Assembly (NCBI GenBank): GCA_015065615.1
Contig: SVPY01000014.1
Span: forward strand, 1-57,852
Direction: 5' to 3'
Length of the DNA: 57,852 nt
Source: Oscillospiraceae bacterium
GTDB lineage: Bacteria > Bacillota > Clostridia > Oscillospirales > Acutalibacteraceae
This document shows, piece after piece, positions 35,368 to 44,948 of the stretch (positions are counted from its first letter, which is position 1; every line of letters begins with the position of its first letter). The position numbers and the translations under genes are program-made. The notes beneath the pieces are model-generated. The model worked only from the letters and a program-made list of their open reading frames with translations, did not search any database and was not told the origin of the DNA.

Positions 35368-37143
35368 TTAAGCATCCGTGCTCTCTTCACCGGGGTCGGG
35401 AGTAGGTGTAGTCTCCGATGTTGCTTCGGGAGTGGGAGTAGGTGTAGGAGTGGGTGTGGGTGTGGGAGTAGGTTCTTCCGTGGGTGCCTGTGAAGGTGTA
35501 GGAGTGGGTGTAGGCTCTTCGGTAGGCGCCTGTGAAGGTGTGGGAGTAGGTGTGGGGGTAGGTGCCTCGGAAGGAACCTGAGAGGGAGTAGGAGTAGGTG
35601 TTACCGTAGCGCTCTCGGAAGGTGTGGGTGATACGGTGGGAGTTGCGCTTTCGGAAGGTGAGGGAGAAGGAGTAATTGAAGGTGTAGGACTTATCATACC
35701 CTCTTTGCGTGTCTCTGTACCGTCCTCCAGTGTAGTCGTATCGGTACCCTTACCTATAGTGTAAGTTTTCTGTCTTGCGGGATAGTAGGAATTAGTTAAA
35801 TTTTCTACTCTTACAAGTACGCCGTCTTTATAATAATATCTCTGCGCCGCTGTTCTGTAACCCTTGGAAGCTTCATTCTCAAGGCGGAATTCACCTTCCT
35901 TAAAGTTCTTGCTTTCTACGAATTTTACGCCTTCGGGTTCATCGATAGTCTGAGTTACCCATGCGTCGCAGGAAATATTATCCCACCAATCGGGCTGAAT
36001 GCCGTAAATTTTTGCATAAAGAGTACTGCTGCCGTAAGAAGTATCAAGAACAATGGGATAATTCTGGTCGTTTCTGAAAATCAGATCGGAGTAGCCGTTA
36101 CTTACCATTGCGTCAAGACCCATCTTAACGTAGGAGGAAGGAATACCGTGGTTGTCTCTGTCGAGAATAGTCATGCCTGCATCAAGAGCCACGCCGTAAA
36201 TGGTGGTACTTGCCTGACACATACCGCCGCCGCTCTGGGGAACGAGCACACCGTTTAAAATAACGTTACCGCTCTGCCAGCCGCCGTAGCTGTCGGCAAG
36301 CTTCATATATGTCATAAAGGAGAGAGATTCGCCGGGCATTACAAGCCTGCCGTCAAGAATTCTCATAGCCAGCTTCATATTGTAAATGGATTCGGACTGA
36401 CCTGTTTTGATGTTTGTGGAGTAAGAGCCGATGCATGTGTATCTTGAAACTACGTCGTCGTTAAATTCAGGCTCTATAATATCGTATTCGGCATTAATAT
36501 CCTCACTGTTAAGTGTAAGAAAGCTTTCAAGAATAAGCTCGGCGGTTTTTTCGGAGTTTACAAGTTTACCCGTTACTGCGCTCTGGTAAGTTACCTTGCC
36601 GTCGCTTATACCTGTTATTACGGCATCCTTGGGCTCTATGTTAAAATCCTTGAAGCCTTCATCGAGCAAAGCTTTTATAGCTTCGGTATCGAATACGTAG
36701 CTGGGCTCAAAATCACCCTTGATATCGTTAACTATAAGCTCTGCAAGCTTGGTTTCGGATTTATCTGTAAACTCTATATCGCTGCCCTTAATTTCAATAA
36801 AGGTCTCCTCGTCGGCAATAACCTTTAAAACCAATTTACTGAGCTTTTCCTTATATTCAGCCGTGTGCTCGTTTATAATTTCCACAGCCTCTTTATAGGT
36901 TAAGCCGGAAAGATCGATGCCTGCGTATTTGGTGCCGTTTAAGAATAAATCGGCAGGTTTAACTGAAGCTTCGGGCTCGATGTATAATCCGCTTGAAGAT
37001 TCATCAATTATCAGGCTCCCGCTTTTGCTTTCGCTTTGGTTTTCACTCTCGTTAGCAGCATTCTGGCATCCTGCTAATACCATAAGCAAGAGGATAAGGG
37101 ATAAGGCAAAAACAAATAATTTTCCTACGTAAGTTTTTTTCAT
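35368..37143 (-). CDS. VanW family lipoprotein with proline/threonine-rich tail
   Basis: A 591-residue surface protein. A signal peptide ends in the lipobox LAGC. It is followed by a YoaR/peptidoglycan-binding-like region (residues about 55-230) and the VanW domain ([60 protein letters not shown]). The last 100 residues are repeats of [14 protein letters not shown] type, probably wall-spanning. VanW is linked to glycopeptide resistance clusters, but its activity is unknown. ATG 37143 is chosen because GGTG lies 9 bases before it; the ATG at 37164 lacks a site. It is divergent from the glycosyltransferase at 37405. Confidence 0.85.
   Translation of the reverse strand: MKKTYVGKLFVFALSLILLLMVLAGCQNAANESENQSESKSGSLIIDESSSGLYIEPEASVKPADLFLNGTKYAGIDLSGLTYKEAVEIINEHTAEYKEKLSKLVLKVIADEETFIEIKGSDIEFTDKSETKLAELIVNDIKGDFEPSYVFDTEAIKALLDEGFKDFNIEPKDAVITGISDGKVTYQSAVTGKLVNSEKTAELILESFLTLNSEDINAEYDIIEPEFNDDVVSRYTCIGSYSTNIKTGQSESIYNMKLAMRILDGRLVMPGESLSFMTYMKLADSYGGWQSGNVILNGVLVPQSGGGMCQASTTIYGVALDAGMTILDRDNHGIPSSYVKMGLDAMVSNGYSDLIFRNDQNYPIVLDTSYGSSTLYAKIYGIQPDWWDNISCDAWVTQTIDEPEGVKFVESKNFKEGEFRLENEASKGYRTAAQRYYYKDGVLVRVENLTNSYYPARQKTYTIGKGTDTTTLEDGTETRKEGMISPTPSITPSPSPSESATPTVSPTPSESATVTPTPTPSQVPSEAPTPTPTPTPSQAPTEEPTPTPTPSQAPTEEPTPTPTPTPTPTPTPEATSETTPTPDPGEESTDA
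35405..35690. repeat. Tandem repeats encoding the P/T-rich tail of VanW
   Basis: Short imperfect repeats (on the plus strand GGGTGTGGGAGTAGGTGT-like units) encode the [14 protein letters not shown] modules. Unit number could vary by slippage, changing the length of the wall-spanning stalk. Confidence 0.8.
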
Positions 37144-37335
37144 AACAAATACACCTTTTTCCATAAATTAAATCTATCTTAAATATTAAAGAGCAATTCA
37201 AGATTTTAAGTAAACCACAATATATGTGGAGTACTCATAAATTATATGTCATTATTTAGTAAATGTAAAGTGAGTAAACGATTATTTTAAGAAAAAAGTA
37301 AGAAATATTTTTTTAGTTTATTTTTTACTATAGAC

Positions 37336-37365
37336 TTTACCTGTATAAGTGTGTTAATATATAAT
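37336..37365 (+). promoter_or_regulatory. Probable promoter of the glycosyltransferase gene
   Basis: TTTACC (37336-37341), 18 bases, TATAAT (37360-37365). The -10 is good, the -35 weak. Confidence 0.5.
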
Positions 37366-37404
37366 TAACAGATTTCGACAAGATTTTATTTAGGGAGAAT
37401 ATAT

Positions 37405-38523
37405 ATGAAAATAATGATACTTTCAGCCGCTACGGGCGCGGGACACCTTCGTGCAGCCAATGCACTTGAAGCCGATATCAACAACAATACTCCTTTTGAA
37501 GCTAAAAATTTCGATTGCTTTAAAGCGATAAGCGCAATTCTTGATAAAACCGTATGCGACGGTTACCTTTTCCTTGCAAAGAAAACTCCCGCCCTTTTCG
37601 GTAAGCTTTACGCCGAGACAAATAAGGAGACGGTGCTTGGCAATATGCTGCCCAAAATCTGCGGCCTTTTTGCAAGAGAGCTTTATCCCACAATTGAAGA
37701 ATACGCTCCCGATATCATTTTATCCACACATCCCTTCGCTACCGAAATGATCTCAGAGTTAAAGGCGCAGGGCAAAGTTAAAGTCCCCCTTATCTGCCTT
37801 ATGACGGACTACGGCGCCCACAGAGCATGGATATGCGAGCACGTTGACGCTTACGTTGTAGCCGCAGAGCACATGGTGGAAGAACTTGTTTCCTTCGGTG
37901 TAAAAAGAGAGATAGTTTACCCCTACGGTATACCCGTATTTGCCAACTTCTTCCAGCCTCAGGATGAGGAGATGCTCATAAAGGAAATGGAAATGGATCC
38001 CGAAATTCCCATCGTTTTATTTATGGCAGGTTCCTTCGGCGTAAGCAATATTATCGGTCTTTACAAAAAGCTTGTAAATCAGGATGTTCCGCTGCAGATT
38101 ATAGTTATCACAGGCAGAAACAAGCGCCTTTACGAGGCTTTCGAAAAAGAGATAAAAACAAGCCCCATGAAAACGAAGCTTCTCTATTTTACCGACGAAG
38201 TAGAAAAATATATGCACGCTTCTGACCTTATCGTAACTAAGCCCGGCGGCTTGACCGTTTCCGAAGCCTTAGCCTGCAACCTTCCCATGGCTGTGTTCAA
38301 CGCTATTCCCGGTCAGGAAGAGGATAACGCCAACTTCTTGAAGGCTAACGATATGGGTGTGAAAATCGATAAGAACACCGACTTCCCCAAGTTTATTTCA
38401 AATCTTATCAAAGAAAAGCATCAGCTTGACGCAATGCGCAAGTCCTGCGAAAAGTTTGATAAATCCGATTCTTCCAAGAATATAGTAGAACTTGCAAAGA
38501 AGCTTATTAAAGAAAATATCTAA
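37405..38523 (+). CDS. UgtP-like diacylglycerol glycosyltransferase (MGDG synthase family)
   Basis: A 372-residue GT-B enzyme. It begins MKIMILSAATGAGHLRAANAL, the GxGH start of MGDG-synthase/UgtP proteins. FARELYPTIEEYAPDIILST and TDYGAHRAWI lie in the N-terminal half; TGRNKRLYEAF, SDLIVTKPGGLTVSEALAC and PGQEEDNANF, the donor-binding half, follow. Such enzymes glycosylate diacylglycerol at the inner membrane face and supply glycolipid anchors for lipoteichoic acid. It is a monocistronic-looking gene with the zinc-ribbon gene 17 bases downstream, so the two may be co-transcribed. Confidence 0.88.
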   Translation: MKIMILSAATGAGHLRAANALEADINNNTPFEAKNFDCFKAISAILDKTVCDGYLFLAKKTPALFGKLYAETNKETVLGNMLPKICGLFARELYPTIEEYAPDIILSTHPFATEMISELKAQGKVKVPLICLMTDYGAHRAWICEHVDAYVVAAEHMVEELVSFGVKREIVYPYGIPVFANFFQPQDEEMLIKEMEMDPEIPIVLFMAGSFGVSNIIGLYKKLVNQDVPLQIIVITGRNKRLYEAFEKEIKTSPMKTKLLYFTDEVEKYMHASDLIVTKPGGLTVSEALACNLPMAVFNAIPGQEEDNANFLKANDMGVKIDKNTDFPKFISNLIKEKHQLDAMRKSCEKFDKSDSSKNIVELAKKLIKENI

Positions 38524-38540
38524 GAAATAAGGTGAACTTT

Positions 38541-39638
38541 ATGCCCTTAATGCCTGCTATTTGTACTCAGTGCAAAGGTGCTTTAACTGTAGACCCCAAA
38601 GAGAAATCAGGTGTTTGCCCCTACTGCGGCACTACCTTCCTTAATCAGGACGTTATAAATAACTATAATATTACAAACGTTCAAAATAACGTAACCAATA
38701 TCGGTAACCTCCACGCCGACGTTGTAAACGTGCAGGATAGTAAATCTGCCGATAACCTCTATAAAAAAGCGGTTACATATTTAAATTTCAAGGATTTTAA
38801 TGCCGCTTTCACAGCTTTCGACGAAATGACCAAAACATACCCCTATGACCATAGAGGCTGGAAGGGTATTATATTAGCATACACAAGAAATCTTGATAAA
38901 ACCGCTTTTGTAACGGCTGACGCAGTAAACATGGTTAAATACTATTACGATATGTACGTTAAGGCTAAAAACTTCAGCGGTGTTGTAACAGAAAATGACC
39001 CAACGGATAAATATCTTGCTTTTGCAAGGCAGTGTGCTGTTGATAATATAAATTCAATGTGCGAATATAAAGTAAACGCAGAAATCCGTAAGTATGAAGA
39101 AACGTACGGTGCTGAAGGTAAAGAGAAAGCCCAAAAAGCGCTTAAGCGTGCTAAGGAAGAAAAGCGAGAACTCGAAAAAGCTAAAAAACGTTCTATAGGT
39201 AGGTTCATTATAATTTATATTGTAATTGCTTTGATTCTCTCTTCCATATTCGGATATATCGGTTATGTTGTTAGTGTGGATGATTTTTCAAGCCATGATA
39301 ATTCATTAGTGACCAAATATGGTGCAACCGACTTATTTGGTGATATACATTACTTCGATACGATTCAAGAAGTAAGCGCGTATATTGGTTGTACTTCTAC
39401 AATGGGTTTGTTCTTTATACTTCTGTTTGTTTTAGTAATTATTGTTATTATTAAGATACTCAGAAATAGAGGCAAAGTGAAATATTCAAAATCGGAATAT
39501 AGTAAGACTCTTAATTGGATTAAGTACAATGAAGATATTATTAATGGTGTCAATGATGCAAAGCATAGAAAAGATTTGGATTCCAGCATCAATTATCACC
39601 GAATTATGGCACAAAAAGAAATCAGTTTAATCAAATAA
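38541..39638 (+). CDS. Zinc-ribbon/TPR membrane protein of unknown function
   Basis: A 365-residue protein. The N-terminal zinc ribbon is C-T-Q-C followed by CPYC. An Asn-rich strand stretch (NNYNITNVQNNVTNIGN) and a TPR-like region (about 75-115) follow, then an Ala/Lys/Glu coiled coil (about 185-220) and two membrane helices (about 226-248 and 288-310) with a cytoplasmic tail. It looks like a membrane-tethered sensor or scaffold, without any catalytic motif. ATG 38541 is used because AAGGTGA is well spaced; the upstream GTG is part of that site. Confidence 0.7.
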   Translation: MPLMPAICTQCKGALTVDPKEKSGVCPYCGTTFLNQDVINNYNITNVQNNVTNIGNLHADVVNVQDSKSADNLYKKAVTYLNFKDFNAAFTAFDEMTKTYPYDHRGWKGIILAYTRNLDKTAFVTADAVNMVKYYYDMYVKAKNFSGVVTENDPTDKYLAFARQCAVDNINSMCEYKVNAEIRKYEETYGAEGKEKAQKALKRAKEEKRELEKAKKRSIGRFIIIYIVIALILSSIFGYIGYVVSVDDFSSHDNSLVTKYGATDLFGDIHYFDTIQEVSAYIGCTSTMGLFFILLFVLVIIVIIKILRNRGKVKYSKSEYSKTLNWIKYNEDIINGVNDAKHRKDLDSSINYHRIMAQKEISLIK

Positions 39639-39687
39639 AAAAGGGGAGGCTTAGGTCTCCCTTAAATTATATAAAAGAGGAATAATT

Positions 39688-40419
39688 ATGCCAAGTAAAA
39701 AATTGGTGCTTGCCAGCGGCAGCATACTTTTTGAAAGCGAAAACGACCCCATAATGGAGCATATATTGTCTTTGGCGGATGATAAGGATAATATAAATTT
39801 CGTCTACGTGCCCACGGCAGGTTTTGATACCAAGGATAACGAGGAAATTGTGAAAGATTACTGCCTGCGCCACGGTATAAAAAACTGCGTATCGCTTTAT
39901 TTAACGGACGAAAGCTTAACGGACGAATATATAAAAAATACCGTTTTAAACGCAAGCGTTATTTTCGTACGGGGCGGTAATTTAAAATTCCTTCTTGAAA
40001 CCTGGAGAAAAAGAGGGGCGGATTTATATTTCAAACAAGCCTACGAAAAGGGCGTGGTGCTTTCGGGCAACAGCAGCGGTGCTATGTGCTGGTGTAAGCA
40101 TGGCTACGATGACTGCGGTATAGACGGCAGATTTATGTTTTTGGATGGCCTCGATTTAATTCCCTACATAGTTTGCCCTCATTTTGAGGATTGGCCCTCA
40201 TTTCTGGAGGACGTTAAAATGCAGGAGTTAGATGGCATCGGTATCGATAACGATATTGCAATTTCCATTGTGGACGGCGAATACGAAATAATAGATTCCG
40301 GCAGAAATAAGCGCCACTCGGCTTACTATTTGCCTGCCGATGAAGATTACCACGTTTACGATTTAGGCAGAATTAAATGCGATTTGCCCCTTTTGAGAAA
40401 TTATGAAATTAAGTATTAA
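39688..40419 (+). CDS. Peptidase S51 (dipeptidase E/cyanophycinase-like)
   Basis: A 243-residue serine peptidase. The nucleophile elbow is GNSSGAM (Ser129), following GGNLKFLLETWRKRG, and the later DGLDLIPYIVCPHFE carries the His of the triad. S51 peptidases cleave Asp-Xaa dipeptides or cyanophycin. There is no signal peptide. It has its own ribosome binding site and lies 49 bases after the zinc-ribbon gene, behind a weak hairpin. Confidence 0.85.
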   Translation: MPSKKLVLASGSILFESENDPIMEHILSLADDKDNINFVYVPTAGFDTKDNEEIVKDYCLRHGIKNCVSLYLTDESLTDEYIKNTVLNASVIFVRGGNLKFLLETWRKRGADLYFKQAYEKGVVLSGNSSGAMCWCKHGYDDCGIDGRFMFLDGLDLIPYIVCPHFEDWPSFLEDVKMQELDGIGIDNDIAISIVDGEYEIIDSGRNKRHSAYYLPADEDYHVYDLGRIKCDLPLLRNYEIKY

Positions 40420-40488
40420 AAGAAAACAATTGTAGGTGACGGCGCCATATTTCGCTACGCGAAACGTGACGTCCCGCAAGAAAAAGTA

Positions 40489-40515
40489 GGGGAGACCTTC
40501 ACGGTCTCCCTTTTT
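40489..40515. terminator. Terminator between convergent genes
   Basis: GGGAGACC (40490-40497) pairs with GGTCTCCC (40503-40510), then TTTTT. A small palindrome TTTCGCTACGCGAAA (40450-40464) in a locally GC-rich patch precedes it and may be a remnant of a repeat. Confidence 0.8.
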
Positions 40516-40533
40516 AATGCCTTATTTTATAGA

Positions 40534-41658
40534 TCAGAAATGCTCAAACACACCTGCAGGGCGGTTATAGAAAGCGCGGAAGAAATCTTCGCACTCGTTT
40601 TTAAACTCGGTGTTACAGATGTATTTTGCGGTCTCAAAGCCGTAGCACTCGTAGCCGAAAATAAGCTGAGTAAAGGCGGGGATATCTGCCTTTAAATCAT
40701 AGTCGGCATCGTCACTGAGCTTAGTAACAACTGCCTTTTTATTTTCGTACTTTACGTTCCATACGCCCGTTGTTTTAAGGGGGCAGTGGTTAGTGCCCTC
40801 GGGCTCGTAAACTTTAACGGTAAATTCGCCCTTCTTAACGGGGTATTCAACTATATTTAACACACCCTCAACGTCGTTAATTCTTACCATAATATCGGGA
40901 ATTATAGTTGTTTTTGTATGATGATAGTTGCGAAGCTTTCTTTCAACCTCGGGCATCATGCCTGCATCGTGAATTTTCACGCTTTCAAGCTGACCTTCGT
41001 ACATTCTCATAAAGCCGAAAAGCTTATTTAAAGCATTTTCACTAAGGAATGCCATTTCGTAAACGTTTAAATTTACGCTTACCATTTTGTTTACGTAAAA
41101 ATAATTTTCAATATTAAGGGTGATGTATCCGTCAGGCTCGCCGTTTTGGTCAAAAGAAAGGTAAGTGGAGGTCTTGTTATTACCTATGCGGTAACCGAAA
41201 TTTCCTTCGCGCTTGAAAAGAAGATTTCTCTTTTCTGCAAATTTATTATAGACCTTATCAAGCAGGGGGATTTCATCCTTAGTGCAGTTTAAAAGCTTCT
41301 CATAGCGGGAAAAGTAATTTATTGCGCTCATGGGGAATTCTATAATTTTAGTATCGGAAACTCTCTCATATCCGAATTTGCGGTAATATGCAAAGCTGAA
41401 GGGGTGAAGCACACTTATTACACAGTTTTCGCTATCTGCAAATAAATCGCCCTCGTGTAAAATATTTCTTACTAAGCCGAAGCGTCTATTTTCAGGGGCA
41501 GTTCCGATACCGCCGACCAACATAGCATTAACTTCGGCGCCGTTTAAATGGGCTGTTTTAAGAGTGAAAGTACCGTTTGAAAGGTGTCTGCCGTCTACAC
41601 TTACGGCGTTAACTCTGTAATTATTACCGTCTCTGTTACTTATGAGTTTGAATTCCAT
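40534..41658 (-). CDS. Eis-like GNAT acetyltransferase
   Basis: A 374-residue protein with the Eis architecture: an N-terminal GNAT fold (VGGIGTAPENRRFGLVRNIL is the acetyl-CoA-binding segment), a second degenerate GNAT region, and a C-terminal SCP2-like domain. HPFSFAYYRKFGYERV is typical. Eis-type enzymes acetylate aminoglycosides or peptides, but the natural substrate here is unknown. A TAATCCACCTTT motif (minus strand, 41735-41746) upstream of it is identical to one in front of the glycyl radical gene, which suggests a shared regulator. Confidence 0.85.
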   Translation of the reverse strand: MEFKLISNRDGNNYRVNAVSVDGRHLSNGTFTLKTAHLNGAEVNAMLVGGIGTAPENRRFGLVRNILHEGDLFADSENCVISVLHPFSFAYYRKFGYERVSDTKIIEFPMSAINYFSRYEKLLNCTKDEIPLLDKVYNKFAEKRNLLFKREGNFGYRIGNNKTSTYLSFDQNGEPDGYITLNIENYFYVNKMVSVNLNVYEMAFLSENALNKLFGFMRMYEGQLESVKIHDAGMMPEVERKLRNYHHTKTTIIPDIMVRINDVEGVLNIVEYPVKKGEFTVKVYEPEGTNHCPLKTTGVWNVKYENKKAVVTKLSDDADYDLKADIPAFTQLIFGYECYGFETAKYICNTEFKNECEDFFRAFYNRPAGVFEHF

Positions 41659-41734
41659 AATCCTGTGTCCTTTAATTATAATAATCTTAATAAATTTTAT
41701 AAAACCTTAAATAAATAACAACCTAATATTTTAA

Positions 41735-41746
41735 AAAGGTGGATTA
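41735..41746 (-). promoter_or_regulatory. Candidate operator shared with the glycyl radical gene
   Basis: The 12-mer TAATCCACCTTT on the minus strand, about 77-88 bases upstream of the acetyltransferase start. It is identical to 42699-42710 and in the same orientation relative to its gene. Both sites flank the AraC gene. Confidence 0.5.
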
Positions 41747-41766
41747 AAATAATATAAAAATTAAAT

Positions 41767-42642
41767 TCAGTCGGTGCTGTTTATGTGCTTATTTACGTCC
41801 TTTAGTTTTTTATATTCCACCGAGGTGATACCGTTATATTTTTTGAAAAGTCTGCTTAAATACTTAACGTCGCTTATTCCCACTTCAAGTCCCGCTTCTT
41901 CCAGAGTTATCTTTCTTGTGGTGATAAGGTCCTTAACGTACCTTAATTTTTCGCGGTTGATGTATTCAACTATGGTCATTCCCGTACATTCTGAAAAGAG
42001 GTTGCTTAAATAACCGTAGCTGATTCCCGAGAAGGCGGCAACTTCCTGCACTGTGATTTTCTCCGAGAGGTGCTGTGCTATGTAGGAGGTAGCTTTACGG
42101 CAGTATAAATTCATCTTGCTGTAGCTGTTATCCTGACTTTCCATAGCTTTTTCCACGGAATAATTCGTTAAATATGCAAAAATATCGAATAAGTAGGAAA
42201 TTACCTTCAAATGTACGCCGGTATCGGAAGAATTAAACACGGAGATTATCTTTTTGATAATAAATTCAACTTTACTTGCAAAAGAAGGCTCCACGTATTC
42301 GGGGAGAATTGCATATTCGCCCAGACTGTGCCTTTTCAGAACTTCCATTTCGCTCAGCTCAGTAAGGGGGCTTTCCAGCATAAAGCCTACCGTCATGTGG
42401 CAATGCCTGCCCTTTTCACAGTAAAGGCGCATAGGCTCATTGTGGCTGAGAAACATAACCGAGCCTTCCTTATATTTTGCGTTTATATCGCGGCTCTCTC
42501 TTTTTACTTCGCCCTGCTCTATAAAAACTATCTGCGCTCTTTTTTCCGATCTTAAAAAGCTTGAATCGTAGGTGTCGTTTATATGTCTGTGAGCCATATA
42601 TACGAAGGGAATCTTTTTCAGGCTTAAAAGATAATACTTCAA
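41767..42642 (-). CDS. AraC family transcriptional regulator
   Basis: A 291-residue regulator: a cupin-like N-terminal sensory part (about 1-130), a linker helix region, and a C-terminal double helix-turn-helix (ITVQEVAAFSGISYGYLSNL, MTIVEYINREKLRYVKDLIT, ITLEEAGLEVGISDVKYLSR, with LFKKYNGITSVEYKK at the end). The start is TTG 42642, seven bases after GAGGTG. It is divergent from the glycyl radical enzyme gene and in line with the acetyltransferase gene. It probably binds the 12-mer motif on both sides of itself in response to the substrate of the pathway. Confidence 0.9.
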   Translation of the reverse strand: MKYYLLSLKKIPFVYMAHRHINDTYDSSFLRSEKRAQIVFIEQGEVKRESRDINAKYKEGSVMFLSHNEPMRLYCEKGRHCHMTVGFMLESPLTELSEMEVLKRHSLGEYAILPEYVEPSFASKVEFIIKKIISVFNSSDTGVHLKVISYLFDIFAYLTNYSVEKAMESQDNSYSKMNLYCRKATSYIAQHLSEKITVQEVAAFSGISYGYLSNLFSECTGMTIVEYINREKLRYVKDLITTRKITLEEAGLEVGISDVKYLSRLFKKYNGITSVEYKKLKDVNKHINSTD

Positions 42643-42698
42643 AAAAGTACACCTCTTTTATAAAAAATACTGTATAATTTGGGGTAATTATAATAGAA

Positions 42699-42752
42699 TA
42701 ATCCACCTTTGTCAAGATAGTCGGTGTTTTGGTATAATTTTTATGCTATAAT
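42699..42752 (+). promoter_or_regulatory. Promoter and candidate operator of the glycyl radical enzyme operon
   Basis: TAATCCACCTTT (42699-42710) overlaps TTGTCA (42709-42714), followed by N18 and TATAAT (42733-42738). A second TATAAT lies at 42747-42752. A regulator bound at the motif would touch the -35 region. Confidence 0.6.
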
Positions 42753-42813
42753 TATAGTGTAAAAATGTACGGATTAATTTTAAATAAGTTTTATTTTTAA
42801 GGGGGATTTATAT

Positions 42814-44934
42814 ATGTATCCTAATAAGACAAAACTTTTAAAAGAAGAGATAAAAGCTTTCCTTCAGGAAAGAAAAGGCGATGATATGCGCCACTACTAT
42901 TTAGGCAAGTCCTACAGCGAAAATATCCTTGACCCCATTCCTGTTATGCAGGCAAAGGGCTTTAAATATTTTCTTGAAAATATTAAACTCGGCTATATGC
43001 AGAACGAGTATTTTTTAGGTCTTGTCTGGAATAAATTCGAAGAATTTGAGGATAAAGATGAAAAAGAGTATTACGAGCGTTTTTCACGCAGATTCGGCGG
43101 CCCCGGCTGGTATAACGGCGAAGGCTGGCAGCACCGCGACCACTATGCGCCCGCTTACGAAATTATTATGACTAAGGGCGTAAGAGGAATTATTGAGGAA
43201 ATAGAAATAAGTAAGCTTAAATATAAGGATGATAAAAGGAAGCTTGATTTCCTTGAAGCCTGCAAGATAGAGATGCTTGCTTTCTCCGATTTTATAAAGC
43301 GCTACGCAGAGGGATGCAGTAATAAAGAAGTAAAAGAAAACGCTTTAAGCATCGCCTACGAAGCCCCCAAAACCTTCTTCGCAGGTCTGCAGCTTCTGTG
43401 GTTCTGCCACGTTGTGTTCCTCTATAAGGGCTGCGGCGCCATGGCTTTCGGCAGAATGGACCAGTATTTAAAGGATTTATACGTAAACGATATAGAAAAG
43501 GGCCTTATAACTTTTGAGGATGGCCAGAACCTCCTTGAAAATTTCTTTATGAAAATAACTGAGTTCCACTCTATTTACAATATCTGTATAGGTGGTATTA
43601 CTCCCGACGGCGAGGATGCCGTTAACCCTCTTTCTTATGCAATTTTATGGGCGGTTAAAGCCTGTCAGGTGCCCGGTCCCAACTTATCCGCAAGAATCAG
43701 TAAGAAAAATCCTGATAAATTCCTTGAAGAATGCTTAAAGAGTATTGGTACTGGCTTAGGTTACCCTGCTTTAATGTGCGATGAAACTAACCGCAAAGCC
43801 TTAATGCGCATGGGTTATGAAGAAAGAGACGTAAATAACTTCTGTATGGTTGGCTGTATTGAAAATTTACTCCCCGGTATGCAGCCTCCCTGGGCAGACG
43901 GCAGATATAACGCCCCCTTGGCTATCGGCTATACGCTTTTTAACGGAATGAATATTTTAAAAGGCAAAAAGGAAAGCATAAATACAGGCGACCCATTAAA
44001 GTTTAATACAATGGCGGACTTTATGGATGCTCTTGAAAAACAGCTTAAAGCTTATGCGGACGTATATATTCTGGAAGCTTTAACAGAAAGCAGCAAGTAC
44101 GATAAATATAATCATCCCAATCCCTTTATGTCCTGCTTAACTTATAACTGCATTGAAAGAGGCCTGGATATTAATAACGGCGGTACAAAATACCCCTGCG
44201 TTTACGGTGCGGCGGCTATGGGCATAGGTACTATGGCGGATTCATTAAGCGCCGTGGAAAAATGTGTTTTCGTGGATAAGAGCATCTCGATGCAGACTCT
44301 TATAAAGGCTATAGAAAATAATTTCGAAGGCTACGAAAAGGAGCTTGAGCTTTTAAAGAACGCTCCCAAATTCGGTAACGACGATGATTTTGCTGATAAG
44401 TACGCCGTATGGTACGCAGATTTCATATCGGGAATTTTTGATGAATACAGGCTGGACGGCAAGGGCAGAGTATACGTTTTAATGGCGGCAAATACTCAGA
44501 ATATTTCAGGCGGTCACGAATGCCCCGCCACACCCGACGGCAGAAAAGCAAGAGCGCCTTTAAGCGACGCAGGCTCACCCACCTACGGCGTGGACGTTAA
44601 CGGCCCCACATACACCTTCGCATCCTTAAGCAAGCCCGATTACACCAAAATTGCAGGCGGCAGCGTGGTAAACCAGAAATTCTCACCCTCTATGTTTGAA
44701 GGCGAAGAAAATATTAAGAGACTTTGCGCCCTTGTTCGCGTTTATTTCGGCCGCGGCGGTCAGGAATTACAGATAAACTCCGTATCACGCGAAGTATTGA
44801 AGGATGCTATGGTTCATCCCGAAAATTACAGAAACTTAGTTGTCCGTGTTTCGGGTTTCTCCGCTTACTTTGTAAATCTCGATAAAGCAGTGCAGATAGA
44901 TATCTTAAACCGCACAGAGCACACTAATTCATAA
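42814..44934 (+). CDS. Glycyl radical enzyme of unassigned substrate (pyruvate formate-lyase family)
   Basis: A 706-residue glycyl radical enzyme. The radical loop is VVRVSGFSAYF with Gly681, close to the C-terminus. The thiyl Cys is Cys348 in MVGCIENLL, and Glu350 gives the C-x-E pattern of eliminating or dehydratase-type members (glycerol, hydroxyproline, choline lyase). The double Cys of true pyruvate formate-lyase is absent. Other family blocks are FCHVVFLYKGCGAMAFGRMD and QELQINSVSREVL. The motif differs from the common GCVEP (here GCIEN) and from GYx (here GFS). It is shorter than most dehydratases. Its activase follows 14 bases downstream. Function cannot be assigned from sequence. Confidence 0.85.
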   Translation: MYPNKTKLLKEEIKAFLQERKGDDMRHYYLGKSYSENILDPIPVMQAKGFKYFLENIKLGYMQNEYFLGLVWNKFEEFEDKDEKEYYERFSRRFGGPGWYNGEGWQHRDHYAPAYEIIMTKGVRGIIEEIEISKLKYKDDKRKLDFLEACKIEMLAFSDFIKRYAEGCSNKEVKENALSIAYEAPKTFFAGLQLLWFCHVVFLYKGCGAMAFGRMDQYLKDLYVNDIEKGLITFEDGQNLLENFFMKITEFHSIYNICIGGITPDGEDAVNPLSYAILWAVKACQVPGPNLSARISKKNPDKFLEECLKSIGTGLGYPALMCDETNRKALMRMGYEERDVNNFCMVGCIENLLPGMQPPWADGRYNAPLAIGYTLFNGMNILKGKKESINTGDPLKFNTMADFMDALEKQLKAYADVYILEALTESSKYDKYNHPNPFMSCLTYNCIERGLDINNGGTKYPCVYGAAAMGIGTMADSLSAVEKCVFVDKSISMQTLIKAIENNFEGYEKELELLKNAPKFGNDDDFADKYAVWYADFISGIFDEYRLDGKGRVYVLMAANTQNISGGHECPATPDGRKARAPLSDAGSPTYGVDVNGPTYTFASLSKPDYTKIAGGSVVNQKFSPSMFEGEENIKRLCALVRVYFGRGGQELQINSVSREVLKDAMVHPENYRNLVVRVSGFSAYFVNLDKAVQIDILNRTEHTNS

Positions 44935-44948
44935 TAAAGGATATAAAA

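Noticed and set aside
35378-35581. Plus-strand frame encoding a Gly-Val repeat protein
   Set aside because: It is the mirror of the Pro/Thr repeats of the VanW gene and has no ribosome binding site; repeats in one strand leave the other strand open.
40435-40480. GC-rich patch as a tRNA or small RNA gene
   Set aside because: The only structure seen is a 6-bp palindrome; no cloverleaf or promoter was found.
42814-44934. True pyruvate formate-lyase
   Set aside because: The double Cys of PFL is absent; the site reads Gly-Cys-Ile-Glu, as in dehydratase-type enzymes.
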